A DNA stretch of 64,000 nt from CAIODY01 sp046051225 (GCA_046051225.1 JBJOOR010000012.1:48903-112902), one strand, 5' to 3'; positions 53,766 to 63,814 are shown, counted from the stretch's first letter. Numbers and translations are program-made. The notes: generated by a model from the letters alone, not told the origin.

Positions 53766-54623
53766 TTATTTAAGTGGTCGAAGACTTAATACAGGAATTT
53801 CGCTTTCGCCAATCACAACTCTATCGGCAGCAGGTACTAAAAATTCGCCAAACACACTATCATTGCGGCTCATAATCATTATTAAATCGCAATTCATTTT
53901 TTTAGCATGTAAAAAAACAGTTTTTGAAAGTGTACTATTTCTAAACATTTTATTGGTGTAAGGAATTTTTTCTTTTTGTAATCTCAATTCTGTTTCCTTT
54001 AATAAATCATTCAGCTTGCTAATGTCGGCAACAAACTCATCAATCATTTCGGTAACGGCTAATAAATGAATTTTAGCGCCTAATATTTTTGCTAACTCAA
54101 CAGCATAATCTACTTTTTCGCTGGTATGTTTCGACACATCTAATGGCAATAAAATATTTTTGCAATCAGGTGTTTTCATTCCTTTGCGGATAGTTAAAAC
54201 AGGTACAGTGCTTTCGTGCACAGTACGATAAGCGTTGCTTCCTAACACAAATTTTTCAACATTTTTTAAACTTGATGAGCCATGAGTTCCCATCACCACT
54301 AAATCAGCACCTACTTCTTTAGCTACTTTTTCAATAATTTTATAGGTTTTACCTTCTACTATTTTGGTTTCGATTTTAACACCCCACAAACTTTTATTTT
54401 CAGATGAAATTTCTTTCATTTTATCATTGATTCCTTTTTCCAAAAGTTCACGATAGCTCATGATTTGTTGTTTGTTGCCTATTTGGTCAAACATTTCATA
54501 CACATGCAACAAAGTAATTTTCGAATTAAATTTTTTTGCTAAATAGGCTGCATATTCTAATGCGCCAAATGAAATTTCAGAAAAATCGGTAGGAACAAGG
54601 ATTCTTTTAATATTAAGTTTCAT
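53766..54623 (-). CDS. Universal stress protein, two UspA domains
   Basis: The 285-residue protein is a tandem of two Usp folds. The first starts IKRILVPTDFSEISFGALEYA and ends LVVMGTHGSSSLKNVEKFVLGSNAYRTVHESTVPVL, with the ATP-type GxxG...GS pattern. The second starts CKNILLPLDVSKHTSEKVDYA and ends LIMIMSRNDS...VVIGESEIPVLSL, where the nucleotide motif is degenerate. Usp proteins respond to stress, often by nucleotide binding. It shares a 43-bp divergent gap with the nucleoside phosphorylase gene. Confidence 0.92.
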   Translation of the reverse strand: MKLNIKRILVPTDFSEISFGALEYAAYLAKKFNSKITLLHVYEMFDQIGNKQQIMSYRELLEKGINDKMKEISSENKSLWGVKIETKIVEGKTYKIIEKVAKEVGADLVVMGTHGSSSLKNVEKFVLGSNAYRTVHESTVPVLTIRKGMKTPDCKNILLPLDVSKHTSEKVDYAVELAKILGAKIHLLAVTEMIDEFVADISKLNDLLKETELRLQKEKIPYTNKMFRNSTLSKTVFLHAKKMNCDLIMIMSRNDSVFGEFLVPAADRVVIGESEIPVLSLRPLK

Positions 54624-54652
54624 AATAAATTTTGATTTATACTTTTACACCA

Positions 54653-54660
54653 CAAAAGTA
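54653..54660 (-). promoter_or_regulatory. -7 box TACTTTTG of the Usp gene
   Basis: The minus strand reads TACTTTTG, a perfect -7 box, 30 nt before the ATG at 54623, inside the divergent intergenic gap. Confidence 0.45.
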
Positions 54661-54666
54661 AATAAA

Positions 54667-55524
54667 ATGAGTCAAATTTTTCCTGCCAGCGAACTGATTT
54701 TAAATAAAAATAACACTGTTTATCATTTGCATCTTCATCCCGATGAACTTGCTAAAACAATAATAACCGTTGGCGACCCAGCCCGTGTAAAATCGGTAAG
54801 TAAATATTTTGATAAAATAGAAGTGAAACGTGCAAACCGAGAATTTGTAACCCATACAGGTACTATTGGTAAGAAAAGAATTACTGTAATTTCAACAGGA
54901 ATTGGTACTGATAATATTGATATTGTATTGAATGAATTGGATGCTTTGGCAAATATTGATTTAAAAACAAGAACCATAAAAAAGAAACTAACTTCTTTAG
55001 ATATTGTTAGAATTGGCACTAGCGGTGGATTACAAAAAGAATTGGGTGTAGATTCGGTGGTGGCTTCGCAAGCTGCTATTGGATTAGATTCGATGGCTCA
55101 TTTTTACAAACATAGATATTCGACTATTGAAAAAAAGAATCAGAAACGATTTGAAAAAGAATTTGGTTTGCAAAATTATGTAGCCCAAGGTTCGGATGAT
55201 TTATATAAGAAATTTTCAAAGTTTGCTGTGGGTGGTACAACTGTTACTTGCAGCGGTTTTTATGCACCACAAGGCAGAAAATTAAGATACGATTTGAAAT
55301 TTCCAACTTGGGTGGATGATTTACCAAATTTTAAAACTTCTAAAATTCCATCTATCACCAATTTCGAAATGGAAACATCGGGTATTTATTTTTTGGGTAA
55401 TTTATTGGGGCATAATTGTATGTCGCTTAGTTTAATTGTGGCAAACAGAATTACCAAGCAATTCAGCAGCAAATATCCTACAATGATGGATAAGTTGATT
55501 AAAGATACTTTAGAGAGTTTGTAA
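54667..55524 (+). CDS. Nucleoside phosphorylase (uridine phosphorylase-like)
   Basis: The 285-residue enzyme belongs to the PNP/UDP phosphorylase 1 family. It has the phosphate-binding VGDPARVKSVSKYFD at about residues 36-50 and GTIGKKRITVISTGIGTDN. IVRIGTSGGLQ and the nucleoside-binding NFEMETSGIYFLG follow, with the conserved EMET. It splits uridine or a purine nucleoside to the base and ribose-1-phosphate. Its last codons (MMDKLIKDTLESL) recur, slightly altered, 1.4 kb downstream at 56940. The upp gene at 5155 could use the uracil produced. Confidence 0.9.
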   Translation: MSQIFPASELILNKNNTVYHLHLHPDELAKTIITVGDPARVKSVSKYFDKIEVKRANREFVTHTGTIGKKRITVISTGIGTDNIDIVLNELDALANIDLKTRTIKKKLTSLDIVRIGTSGGLQKELGVDSVVASQAAIGLDSMAHFYKHRYSTIEKKNQKRFEKEFGLQNYVAQGSDDLYKKFSKFAVGGTTVTCSGFYAPQGRKLRYDLKFPTWVDDLPNFKTSKIPSITNFEMETSGIYFLGNLLGHNCMSLSLIVANRITKQFSSKYPTMMDKLIKDTLESL

Positions 55525-55534
55525 TAAATTTAAT

Positions 55535-55999
55535 ATGAAAAAATACTTACCAATCTTTATACTATTAACTATGGTGGCTGTTTTGGCTTGTCGCCATCGG
55601 TATCAAGATGATAATTATTATAGCTTTAGGAATCCTGGAAAAAGACTATTAGGTAACTGGAAAATAGTTGCTTTTAATGTAGATGGTGCAGATTCATTAT
55701 CTGATTTATTTAAAAGAACAAATTACGCTGATTGTACTTTTAACTCTGTTTATGACAAAAATTATCATGTTTCAAAATGGACAGGATGTATAGACATATG
55801 GACTTATCCTGGTTATTTTTCAGCAGATTATAAATATTTTATGTGGTCTGATTTTTTTATACATCCAGTTTCAACATATAATCCTGGAGACAAACCTGAT
55901 TACAAATCTTTTTATATTGAAAAGTTGTATAAAAATGATTGGTGGATAAGCATAGATATGGATGGTAAGCATTATCAAATAAAATTTAAAAAGCAGTAA
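55535..55999 (+). CDS. Small lipoprotein, lipocalin-like (paralogue 1)
   Basis: The 154-residue lipoprotein has Cys at residue 19 (AVLAC). A conserved block RLLGNWKIVAFNVDGADSL follows, and a beta-rich, Trp/Tyr-rich body ends HYQIKFKK. The GNWKIV opening recalls small lipocalin-like lipoproteins of Bacteroidota (GxWK/R), but this is only suggestive. A close paralogue starts at 63815, at the right edge. It lies 10 bp after the phosphorylase gene. Confidence 0.7.
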   Translation: MKKYLPIFILLTMVAVLACRHRYQDDNYYSFRNPGKRLLGNWKIVAFNVDGADSLSDLFKRTNYADCTFNSVYDKNYHVSKWTGCIDIWTYPGYFSADYKYFMWSDFFIHPVSTYNPGDKPDYKSFYIEKLYKNDWWISIDMDGKHYQIKFKKQ

Positions 56000-56130
56000 A
56001 GCGAAATTGCTTTATTGTTGAAGTATTCTTATAATACATTTTACTACACTTCATCAATCACTTGTGAAGAACAAACATTTTAGGAAAATTAGGCAACCAG
56101 AATTTACTTTTTTTCACCAAATTTGTACTT

Positions 56131-56943
56131 ATGGCAAAAATAAATGTAAAGGAAACAGAAGTTACAATCCTATCAATTAATGATAAAGATTACATTTCGT
56201 TAACTGATATGGCAAATGCAAAGGAAGGTGAAAGCAGAGCTGCCGATATAATAAAAAATTGGATTCGAACTCGTTACACTCTTGAATTTATGGGTACTTG
56301 GGAACAAATCAACAACCCTAATTTTAAAGTGGTGGAATTCGACCACTTTAAAATGCAGGCAGGCTTGCCAAGTTTTGTGCTAAGTGTATCTGAATGGATT
56401 GACAAAACCAATGCAATCGGAATTATTGTAAGAAAGGGTAAATATGGTGGTACATTTGCTCAAAAAGATATTGCTTTTGAATTTGGTTCAGCTATCAGTG
56501 TTCCGTTTAAATTATATTTAATCTCTGAATTTCAACGATTAAAAGAAGAGGAACAAAAACAACTGGGTTGGTCGGCAAAACGAGAATTAGCTAAACTTAA
56601 TTATCACATACACACCGATGCAATTAAACATCATCTTATTCCCAAAGAGTTATCAACTGCACAAATTTCAACCATTTACGCTAATGAAGCTGATGTATTG
56701 AATATGGCTTTATTTGGAATTACAGCTAAGCAATGGAGAGATGCAAATTCTGATTTGAAAGGAAATATTCGTGATTATGCTACTATTAATGAATTAATTT
56801 GTTTGTCAAACATGGAAAATTTAAATGCTGTGTTTATCAGTGAAAAAATACCACAAAAAGAGCGCTTGATTAAACTAAATAAAATTGCAATTCAACAAAT
56901 GTTAGTATTGCAGGATGTTGAGAAAAGAAGATTAATAAAATGA
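56131..56943 (+). CDS. KilA-N domain protein
   Basis: The 270-residue protein has an N-terminal KilA-N domain: DYISLTDMANAKEGESRAADII, IRTRYTLEFMGTWEQINNP, and GIIVRKGKYGGTFAQKDIAFEFGSAISVPFK. An SEFQRLKEEEQ helix follows, then an unrecognised C-terminal domain with STAQISTIYANEADVLNMALFG. KilA-N proteins bind DNA and are common in phages and as chromosomal strays. No other phage gene is near. The stop TGA overlaps a copy of the phosphorylase 3' end (ATGA at 56940-56943), which suggests this gene came in by insertion. Confidence 0.85.
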   Translation: MAKINVKETEVTILSINDKDYISLTDMANAKEGESRAADIIKNWIRTRYTLEFMGTWEQINNPNFKVVEFDHFKMQAGLPSFVLSVSEWIDKTNAIGIIVRKGKYGGTFAQKDIAFEFGSAISVPFKLYLISEFQRLKEEEQKQLGWSAKRELAKLNYHIHTDAIKHHLIPKELSTAQISTIYANEADVLNMALFGITAKQWRDANSDLKGNIRDYATINELICLSNMENLNAVFISEKIPQKERLIKLNKIAIQQMLVLQDVEKRRLIK

Positions 56944-57005
56944 TGGATAAGTTGATTAAGAATACGTTGGAAAATATTTTGATGGATAACACAATAAAAA
57001 AATAG
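56940..57005 (+). pseudogene. Remnant of the nucleoside phosphorylase 3' end
   Basis: Twenty bases, ATGATGGATAAGTTGATTAA, are identical to 55483-55502, the last part of the phosphorylase gene. The translation MMDKLIKNTLENILMDNTIKK continues in frame with TLE conserved, then stops at TAG 57003. It is a diverged copy of the gene's 3' end left after the KilA-N gene. Confidence 0.7.
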
Positions 57006-57277
57006 TGCAATCAAATCAAAGCAGAGTTTTAATTTTTATAAATTAAAATGAGATAGTATAATTTTGTCATCTATTTAGTAGTAAAATTTAACTTTTGTGA
57101 TAGTTTTAAAAATGAAAAAGTTAAAATTAATCCTTCTTTACGAATAACATTTTTTTGATTTGTACTAAACCCACCACAATAGCCGTTTAGCTAGTTGAAA
57201 ACTATTAGATAAATAGGTAATTCAACTTACCTATCAATTCTATAAAATCCGTTATTTTACAATTATAATTTTATTTA
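57006..57277. other. Intergenic region before porV2, with inverted repeat
   Basis: This AT-rich gap has no gene-like ORF and no perfect -7 box. A perfect inverted repeat ATAGGTAA/TTACCTAT (57213-57234, 6-nt spacer) lies 44 bp before the porV2 ATG and could be an operator or mRNA hairpin. Confidence 0.45.
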
Positions 57278-58408
57278 ATGTTTATGAAAAAAGTTTTAGT
57301 AATTGCCCTGCTATGCGCTGCCTTATTTCAGCAATCAAAAGTGTATGCTGGTGTACGAAAATATAGCAACGAATTTTTATCAATAGGTGTAGGCGCAAGG
57401 GCTTTGGGCATGGGTGGCGCACAGGTGGCAAGCAGTGCCGATGCTAATTCATTGTATTGGAATGCAGCAGGCATGTGTGGGTTAGATAATAAATTTCAGG
57501 TGGCGGCTATGCATAGCGAATATTTTGGAGGCATAGCTAAATACGATTTTGGAAGTATTATAATTCCTTTGGCACAAGATAACTATGCTGCTAAAAGTTA
57601 TTTGGGTATAGGTTTAATTCGTTTTGCGGTAGATGATATACCCAATACATTGCAATTGATAGATGCCAATGGTAGTGTAAATTATAATAATGTAACTAGT
57701 TTTTCAGCAGCCGATTATGGTTTTATTACATCGTATGCTCGTGAAATAAAATCATCTAGTTACAGAGATAATGATGATTACACAAGAGTAGGAGGTAGTG
57801 CAAAAATTATTCGTAGGGTGGTGGGTTCGTTTGCCAATTCTTGGGGTTTTGGCTTTGATGCATCGTTTCAAATGCGCAAGCAAAATTGGTTGTTGGGCGT
57901 AGTACTGCAAGATGCTACATCTACTTTTAATGCATGGTCGTTTCATTTTTCAAATGCCGACCAAGCCGTGTTGGCAGCCACAGGCAATGTAATTCCCACC
58001 AGCTCAACCGAATTGACATTACCTAAATTGCGATTGGGCGGTGGATATATATTTAGCATGAATAAGGATAAATTTACTATACAACCCGAATTAGGAATTG
58101 ATATGACTACCGATGGCAAACGTAATGTATTGGTAAGAACAGGTGTAGTAAGTTTCGACCCTAAATTAGGTGTTGAAATGGGATACCGAAAAATAGTGTT
58201 TTTGAGAGGTGGCATAAATAATATTCAACATCAAACAGATGACAATGGCAAAAAAATAACCACCTTACAACCTAATGTGGGTATAGGATTGAAATTAAAT
58301 GGTTTTTCGATTGATTATGCTTTAACCAGCCCTGGCAGTGTGGGCAATGTATTGTACTCACATGTATTTTCATTAAAATTAGATATAGGCAAAACCAAAA
58401 GTTATTAA
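57278..58408 (+). CDS. T9SS outer membrane protein PorV2 (PorV/PorQ family)
   Basis: The 376-residue protein has a Sec signal (residues 1-24, ending VYA). The PorV/PorQ signature follows: FLSIGVGARALGMGGAQVASSADANSLYWNAAGM. The remainder is an outer membrane beta-barrel of the FadL type ending in a barrel strand (YSHVFSLKLDIGK). PorV proteins carry T9SS cargo from the translocon to the sortase. Pairing with a long PorU homologue 55 bp downstream points to the PorV2/PorU2 variant, which is by context. An alternative start two codons in (MKK) is equally likely. Confidence 0.85.
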   Translation: MFMKKVLVIALLCAALFQQSKVYAGVRKYSNEFLSIGVGARALGMGGAQVASSADANSLYWNAAGMCGLDNKFQVAAMHSEYFGGIAKYDFGSIIIPLAQDNYAAKSYLGIGLIRFAVDDIPNTLQLIDANGSVNYNNVTSFSAADYGFITSYAREIKSSSYRDNDDYTRVGGSAKIIRRVVGSFANSWGFGFDASFQMRKQNWLLGVVLQDATSTFNAWSFHFSNADQAVLAATGNVIPTSSTELTLPKLRLGGGYIFSMNKDKFTIQPELGIDMTTDGKRNVLVRTGVVSFDPKLGVEMGYRKIVFLRGGINNIQHQTDDNGKKITTLQPNVGIGLKLNGFSIDYALTSPGSVGNVLYSHVFSLKLDIGKTKSY

Positions 58409-58463
58409 TCATTTTTTTGATGACTAATAATGGATTTGAATTAAACAGCATAAAAATATTTGT

Positions 58464-61400
58464 ATGATAAAAAAACTACTCGGTTTACTTTTTATTATTT
58501 TAATAAGCCATAAAGTAATGTATGGGCAAGCCTTGTATGGCAACGAATGGATATTTGATTATTCAAAAACTTACCATAAAATACAAGTAGTAAATACAGG
58601 CTTGTATCGTATTCCATTTTCTACTTTACAATCATCGGGCTTGGGCAGTGTGCTAGGCAGCGATTTTGTGATGTATGGTAGAGGTAAGGAAATACCCATT
58701 CATGTAACAGCCACCAACAGCTTATCTGGCAATGATTATATAGAATTTTATGCCGAAAAAAATGATGGTTGGTTAGATGCATGGTTATTTAACAACCCAG
58801 GTGCTGAACATTTTAATCCCTACTACAGTTTGATAAATGATACAGCAGTTTATTTTTTATCGTGGCAGGGTGGTACATCGCATTTGCGAATGAATGATGC
58901 AGTAAATACGCCATCTACACAAACCCCCGAACCTTATTATTTGCATACATCTTTGTTTGAAGGACACAGCAGTTATTCGGGTGGCTATTATTTTAATTTT
59001 GGTGGCGGCCATTCGGCTAGCCCATCTACATTTGATGAAGCCGAAGGCTATTTTGGATTACAGTTTAATAGCAATTATACCCTTAGCATGTCTACTCCAA
59101 ATGCCTATACGGGCGTAGGTTCGCCAGGTTTTACTGCCGATATTATTACAGCAGGAGTTAATCCTGGAAGCAATAATATTAATGTTGATATAAATAATAT
59201 GTATAGCTTTGGCAATGTATTATTTTACGATGTAAAAGAAAACAGATTTTCGGGTACCAGCTTACCTATCAGCGCATTAGGAAACCCTATTACACCTATT
59301 CATTTTAGAGATACTACAAAAACGTATGAAGGTGTAAGCGCTGTAAAGATTATCTATCCAAAAACATTCGATTTTGGCAATACCAATCAAGAGTATTTTC
59401 AGTTAGATAATAGTGCATCATCATTTGCCACAAAACGATTAGTGGTTACAAACTTTAATGCATTTTCGGGCTCAACAATATTATACGATTTTGATGCAAA
59501 TGTTAGATTAACGGCTAATCCTACGGCTAACAATTACGAATTTTTATTACCGCAAGGCAATGCCGCTACCCGAAATATTTATATAACCGATGCTAATAAT
59601 TATTACACCGTTACATCGTTGCAACCTCGTAAATTTATCAACTATCAATTAGCAGCTAATCAGGGCAACTATATTATGATTACACATCCTGTGTATCATG
59701 ATGATGGCAATGGCAATGATTATGTAAAAGAATATGCAAAATACCGAGCCAGTGTAGCTGGTGGTGGCTATGATACAGTGGTGGCAGATATAAATATGCT
59801 GTATGATGAATTTGCTTATGGTATCGAAAAACATCCATTGGCAATTAGAAATTTTGCACATTTTATCGAGTATTATTTTACAAAGCCAAAGCCGTTTCAT
59901 TTTTTATTAATTGGCAAAGGGCAAACGTATCCGTCTTTTCGCCGAAGCCCTTCTAGATTTGAATTGTGCCATATTCCTACATTTGGCAATCCTGGTTCGG
60001 ATAATTTATTGATGGGTTTTAACAATGATTATTTTCCGCATTTTGCCATTGGGCGGTTATCTATTTTTAATGGCAACGAATTAAAAATTTATTTAGATAA
60101 AATAAAAGAATACGAAGCTGCTTATAAAGATGAGGGTTGTATTGGCAATGCCGAATCTTTGGCTGGTAAGGATTGGATGAAGCAAGTAATACATCTTACG
60201 GGTGGTACCAACGTGTTTGAACAAGGCTTATTTGATGGATTTTTAAATACTGGATTAAGCAATCCGCCTGGACTTTCATCTATGAAAAGTATTATTGAAG
60301 ATACTTTGTTTGGCGGTCATGTAAGTGTTTTTAAAAAATCGAGCTCGGCACCAGTACAGCTTTCAGCTTCTTTAAAATTAGATTCATTAATTAATTCGGG
60401 GGTTTCTATTATTAATTTCTTTGGTCATTCGGCATATTCAACTTTAGAGTTTGCTATTGATAATCCTGCATCGTATAAAAATTATGGAAAGTATCCTGTA
60501 CTTATTTCAAATGGCTGTTTTACTGGTAATTTATTTGAAGACCCAGCCAACGACCCTAATCATCAACGAGGATTGAGTGAGCGATTTATTGTACCCGAAG
60601 TAGGCGATGCACCTAATACAGGTGCTATTGCTTATATATCTACTTCTGATTTAGGCATTAGTAGTGGCTTAAATTATTATACCAATTTTGTGTATCAAAA
60701 TATTAGCCGAAAACACTATGGTAAAACATTGGGCGAATGCATAAGAATAGCTGCTGATACATTGCTTCGCAATACAGCTTTATCTAGTATTGATTTAATA
60801 GCTAGTGGCGAACAAATGCTTTTAGATGGCGACCCAGCTATTCGCATAAATCCACATTCAAAGCCCGATTATGTAATTGAAGCTTCGCAATTAAAATTAA
60901 ATCCTTCTAAAATTTCATTTGAACAGGGCACTACTTTTCATGTAAATTTTAATATCGAAAATATTGGGTTTACAAAAAAAGATTCTATTAATATTCTTGT
61001 TTTTAGATACTATCCTAAATCTGATTTTTCATTAAGCACATCGCCTACTTTAGTAAAAATTTTAAGAATAAAATCGCCATCGTATCAACAAAGTTTTGAT
61101 ATTGTTTTAAATGTTGATTCAAAAATTTCGTTGGGTGCTAACAGGGTTGAAATAATTGTAGATGCTAATAACGAAATAGATGAAATTTGCGAAAATAATA
61201 ATAAGGCAGCTATTGATTTTAATATTACATCGTTAGATATTTTGCCTGTATATCCTTATCAATACAGCATTGTGTACGATACTGCTAATTTTTCATTAAA
61301 GGGAAATACTGTTGACCCATTAGCGCCTATGCGCAATTATTTTTTTCAAATAGATACTACTGAAAAATTTAATAGCCCTATGTTTTTAGGCACTAGCATT

Positions 61401-63644
61401 TCGCAACTGGGTGGTGTGGCGCAATGGAAACCCAAATTGAAATGGATAAACAATAAGGTGTATTATTGGAGAGTAGCCGTTGATACTATTTATGGCAATC
61501 ATACTATTAATTGGCATCATACATCGTTTACATTTATTGATGGCAGCTCGGCAGGGTGGGACCAATCGCATTTTTATGAATTTAATAAAGATGAAGTGTT
61601 TACTATGTATATTGATTCGGCAACTCGAGTATTCAAATTTTCGCCCAACAAACGGGCTGTGAAAATTAAAGATTATGGCGATGGTACTAGTACTGATGTA
61701 GCTCCTTATTTAGATTATACAAAATTAAATAATGGTGGTTCGTGTATTCCGTATGCTATGTATGGTGGCCCAGCAGGTATTTATGGTGGTTTTAATATTA
61801 TGCTTTTCGATTCTTTATTGGGTACACCTATTCAAAATGGATACAACACACCCAATGCCCAGCAGGGCGATTACACTTGTGGTGTGCAGCAAATTCCTAT
61901 TTTTCAATATCTTACTAGTGGGCATATTACACCTACCACATGGCATAGATTAACTTATGATATAGCACCCGATGATAGTACACAGCGCACTTATTTGGAT
62001 AATTTTTTAAATAATTTTGTACCTAATGGTTATTATGTTTTAATGTATAGCATTAATAAATGGTCGCCACAAAATTTAGGACCAGCATTGCGCAATACGT
62101 TTCATAATGTATTTCATACCACTGTTATTGATACGATGACTAATTCTAGAACTTATGTATTGTTTGGTAAAAAAGGTGCACATGGGTTTATTACCAACGA
62201 AGTGCAAGCACCTACCGTAGGTGGATTAATTGATACTACATTTTATTTTTCGGGCAAATGGTTTCAAGGCACTATTACTACACCTTTAATTGGCCCAGCT
62301 ACATCATGGACTAATATGAACTGGAGTTATTCTGCTTTAGAATCGCCTAGTACGGATTCAACTTCTATTGAATTGATAGGGGTGGATGTAAATAATAATG
62401 AAACGGTATTGTATCATAATAATATTCAAGCCACATCAAGCTTTAATATTAATTGGGTAAGTGCTTCGCAATATCCTTATTTAAAAATGCGATTAACTAC
62501 TAAGGATACTACCAATAGAACGCCAGCTCAATTACAATATTGGCGTATTAATTATTCGCCATTGCCCGAAGTGGCTTTAGATATGCATTCGGCATTTAAT
62601 TTTAAAAGTGATACACTGGCGCAGGGCGAAAACATGCAATTTAAAATTGCTGTAAAAAATTTAAGCATTACGCCTATGGATACATTTTATATGAAGTATA
62701 GTATTATTAAAAATAATAATCTTAAAGATTCATTTTATGTAAAACTTCGTGCGTTGGCGAAGTATGATACACTTAATTTTCAGGTAAGTATTCCTACGAA
62801 TAATTATGTGGGGCATAATAGTTTTTTGTTTGAAATAAATCCTTACGATTTGAAAAATAAAGCTGAACAATATCATTTTAATAATTTAGGAAAATTAAAT
62901 TTTTATGTATCGAGTGATAAAATAAACCCGTTGCTTGATGTTACATTTGATGGTTCGCATATTCTTAATGGCGATATTGTGAGCCCTAAGCCACATATAT
63001 TAATTAAGCTAAAGGATGAGAATAAAACTTTAGCATTAAATTCGTCAAGCTTATTCGATGTAACGATGAAAAGCCCTGGCAGCAACAATTATGTGCCTCA
63101 AAGTGCGTATAATTCTAATTTACGGTTTACACCAGCTACTAATGCGGCTACTAATAATGAAGCTACTATTGAGCTTAATCCTCAATTATTTACTGATGGT
63201 ACTTATTATTTAAAAGTGAGAGGGCATGATAGAAGCAATAACCAAAGCGGCGCTATTGATTATAATATCAGCTTTACGGTGATTAATAAATCGATGATTA
63301 GCAATGTGCTTAATTATCCTAATCCATTTACTACTAAAACACATTTTGTATTTACGCTTACTGGTAGCCAAATACCTACGTATTTTAAGATTCAAATATT
63401 TACTATTACGGGCAAGGTGGTAAAAGAGATTAATATGGCCGAATTGGGCGAAGGTATGCATATTGGCAACAACATTACATCGTATGCTTGGGATGGTACT
63501 GATGAATATGGTAAATCATTGGCTAATGGCTTGTATTTGTATAGGGTGGTTACGAATTTAAAAGATAAAAGTATTGACCATTTTGATACATCGGTGGATA
63601 AATATTTTAAAAGCGGATTTGGTAAAATGTATTTAATGAGATAA
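58464..63644 (+). CDS. T9SS sortase PorU2 (C25 gingipain family)
   Basis: PorU-type sortases cut the T9SS sorting domain off cargo at the cell surface and attach it to a lipid. The 1,726-residue protein has a Sec signal (about residues 1-22) and a PorU N-terminal region. A C25 peptidase domain follows at about residues 420-790 with His655 (FFGHSAYSTLEFA) and Cys685 (ISNGCFTGNLFED), the catalytic pair. CARDB-like and beta-sandwich domains come next. The C-terminus is a FlgD-like Ig domain: NYPNPFTTKTHFVFTL, YAWDGTDEYGKSLANGLYLYRV. It is longer than classical PorU (about 1,150), in line with PorU2. The pair with porV2 is on one strand. Confidence 0.88.
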   Translation: MIKKLLGLLFIILISHKVMYGQALYGNEWIFDYSKTYHKIQVVNTGLYRIPFSTLQSSGLGSVLGSDFVMYGRGKEIPIHVTATNSLSGNDYIEFYAEKNDGWLDAWLFNNPGAEHFNPYYSLINDTAVYFLSWQGGTSHLRMNDAVNTPSTQTPEPYYLHTSLFEGHSSYSGGYYFNFGGGHSASPSTFDEAEGYFGLQFNSNYTLSMSTPNAYTGVGSPGFTADIITAGVNPGSNNINVDINNMYSFGNVLFYDVKENRFSGTSLPISALGNPITPIHFRDTTKTYEGVSAVKIIYPKTFDFGNTNQEYFQLDNSASSFATKRLVVTNFNAFSGSTILYDFDANVRLTANPTANNYEFLLPQGNAATRNIYITDANNYYTVTSLQPRKFINYQLAANQGNYIMITHPVYHDDGNGNDYVKEYAKYRASVAGGGYDTVVADINMLYDEFAYGIEKHPLAIRNFAHFIEYYFTKPKPFHFLLIGKGQTYPSFRRSPSRFELCHIPTFGNPGSDNLLMGFNNDYFPHFAIGRLSIFNGNELKIYLDKIKEYEAAYKDEGCIGNAESLAGKDWMKQVIHLTGGTNVFEQGLFDGFLNTGLSNPPGLSSMKSIIEDTLFGGHVSVFKKSSSAPVQLSASLKLDSLINSGVSIINFFGHSAYSTLEFAIDNPASYKNYGKYPVLISNGCFTGNLFEDPANDPNHQRGLSERFIVPEVGDAPNTGAIAYISTSDLGISSGLNYYTNFVYQNISRKHYGKTLGECIRIAADTLLRNTALSSIDLIASGEQMLLDGDPAIRINPHSKPDYVIEASQLKLNPSKISFEQGTTFHVNFNIENIGFTKKDSINILVFRYYPKSDFSLSTSPTLVKILRIKSPSYQQSFDIVLNVDSKISLGANRVEIIVDANNEIDEICENNNKAAIDFNITSLDILPVYPYQYSIVYDTANFSLKGNTVDPLAPMRNYFFQIDTTEKFNSPMFLGTSISQLGGVAQWKPKLKWINNKVYYWRVAVDTIYGNHTINWHHTSFTFIDGSSAGWDQSHFYEFNKDEVFTMYIDSATRVFKFSPNKRAVKIKDYGDGTSTDVAPYLDYTKLNNGGSCIPYAMYGGPAGIYGGFNIMLFDSLLGTPIQNGYNTPNAQQGDYTCGVQQIPIFQYLTSGHITPTTWHRLTYDIAPDDSTQRTYLDNFLNNFVPNGYYVLMYSINKWSPQNLGPALRNTFHNVFHTTVIDTMTNSRTYVLFGKKGAHGFITNEVQAPTVGGLIDTTFYFSGKWFQGTITTPLIGPATSWTNMNWSYSALESPSTDSTSIELIGVDVNNNETVLYHNNIQATSSFNINWVSASQYPYLKMRLTTKDTTNRTPAQLQYWRINYSPLPEVALDMHSAFNFKSDTLAQGENMQFKIAVKNLSITPMDTFYMKYSIIKNNNLKDSFYVKLRALAKYDTLNFQVSIPTNNYVGHNSFLFEINPYDLKNKAEQYHFNNLGKLNFYVSSDKINPLLDVTFDGSHILNGDIVSPKPHILIKLKDENKTLALNSSSLFDVTMKSPGSNNYVPQSAYNSNLRFTPATNAATNNEATIELNPQLFTDGTYYLKVRGHDRSNNQSGAIDYNISFTVINKSMISNVLNYPNPFTTKTHFVFTLTGSQIPTYFKIQIFTITGKVVKEINMAELGEGMHIGNNITSYAWDGTDEYGKSLANGLYLYRVVTNLKDKSIDHFDTSVDKYFKSGFGKMYLMR

Positions 63645-63651
63645 TTGCTTG

Positions 63652-63693
63652 TTGATTTGGGTGGTGCCAGCGTTGATTTTGGTGATGCCAGGA
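63652..63693. repeat. Short 21-bp tandem repeat after porU2
   Basis: Two adjacent 21-bp units, both starting TTGATTT, read GGTGGTGCCAGCG and GGTGATGCCAGGA at their ends. They begin 7 bp past the porU2 stop. On the minus strand they follow the 39-bp leader copy, with about two more degenerate units between (63694-63729). Confidence 0.75.
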
Positions 63694-63729
63694 GAGTGGA
63701 AACTAGATTGTGTGAATGGGATTTAGGTA

Positions 63730-63768
63730 GCGTTCATTAAACTGTGTGAAGTATATTTAATTAGTTAA
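63730..63768 (-). repeat. 39-bp leader (copy 2, inverted)
   Basis: The minus strand equals 50181-50219 at 38 of 39 positions. It leads into the 21-bp repeats at 63652-63693 in the same relative order as the leader and array at 50.2 kb. The ATG of this copy is followed by a stop after four codons. Confidence 0.85.
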
Positions 63769-63814
63769 AAGAAGATTGCGTAAATGGTGTTACTATCCAA
63801 CTAAATAAGTACGT

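Noticed and set aside
56131..56943. Prophage around the KilA-N gene
   Set aside because: No integrase, capsid, terminase or other phage gene is present; only an isolated KilA-N gene.
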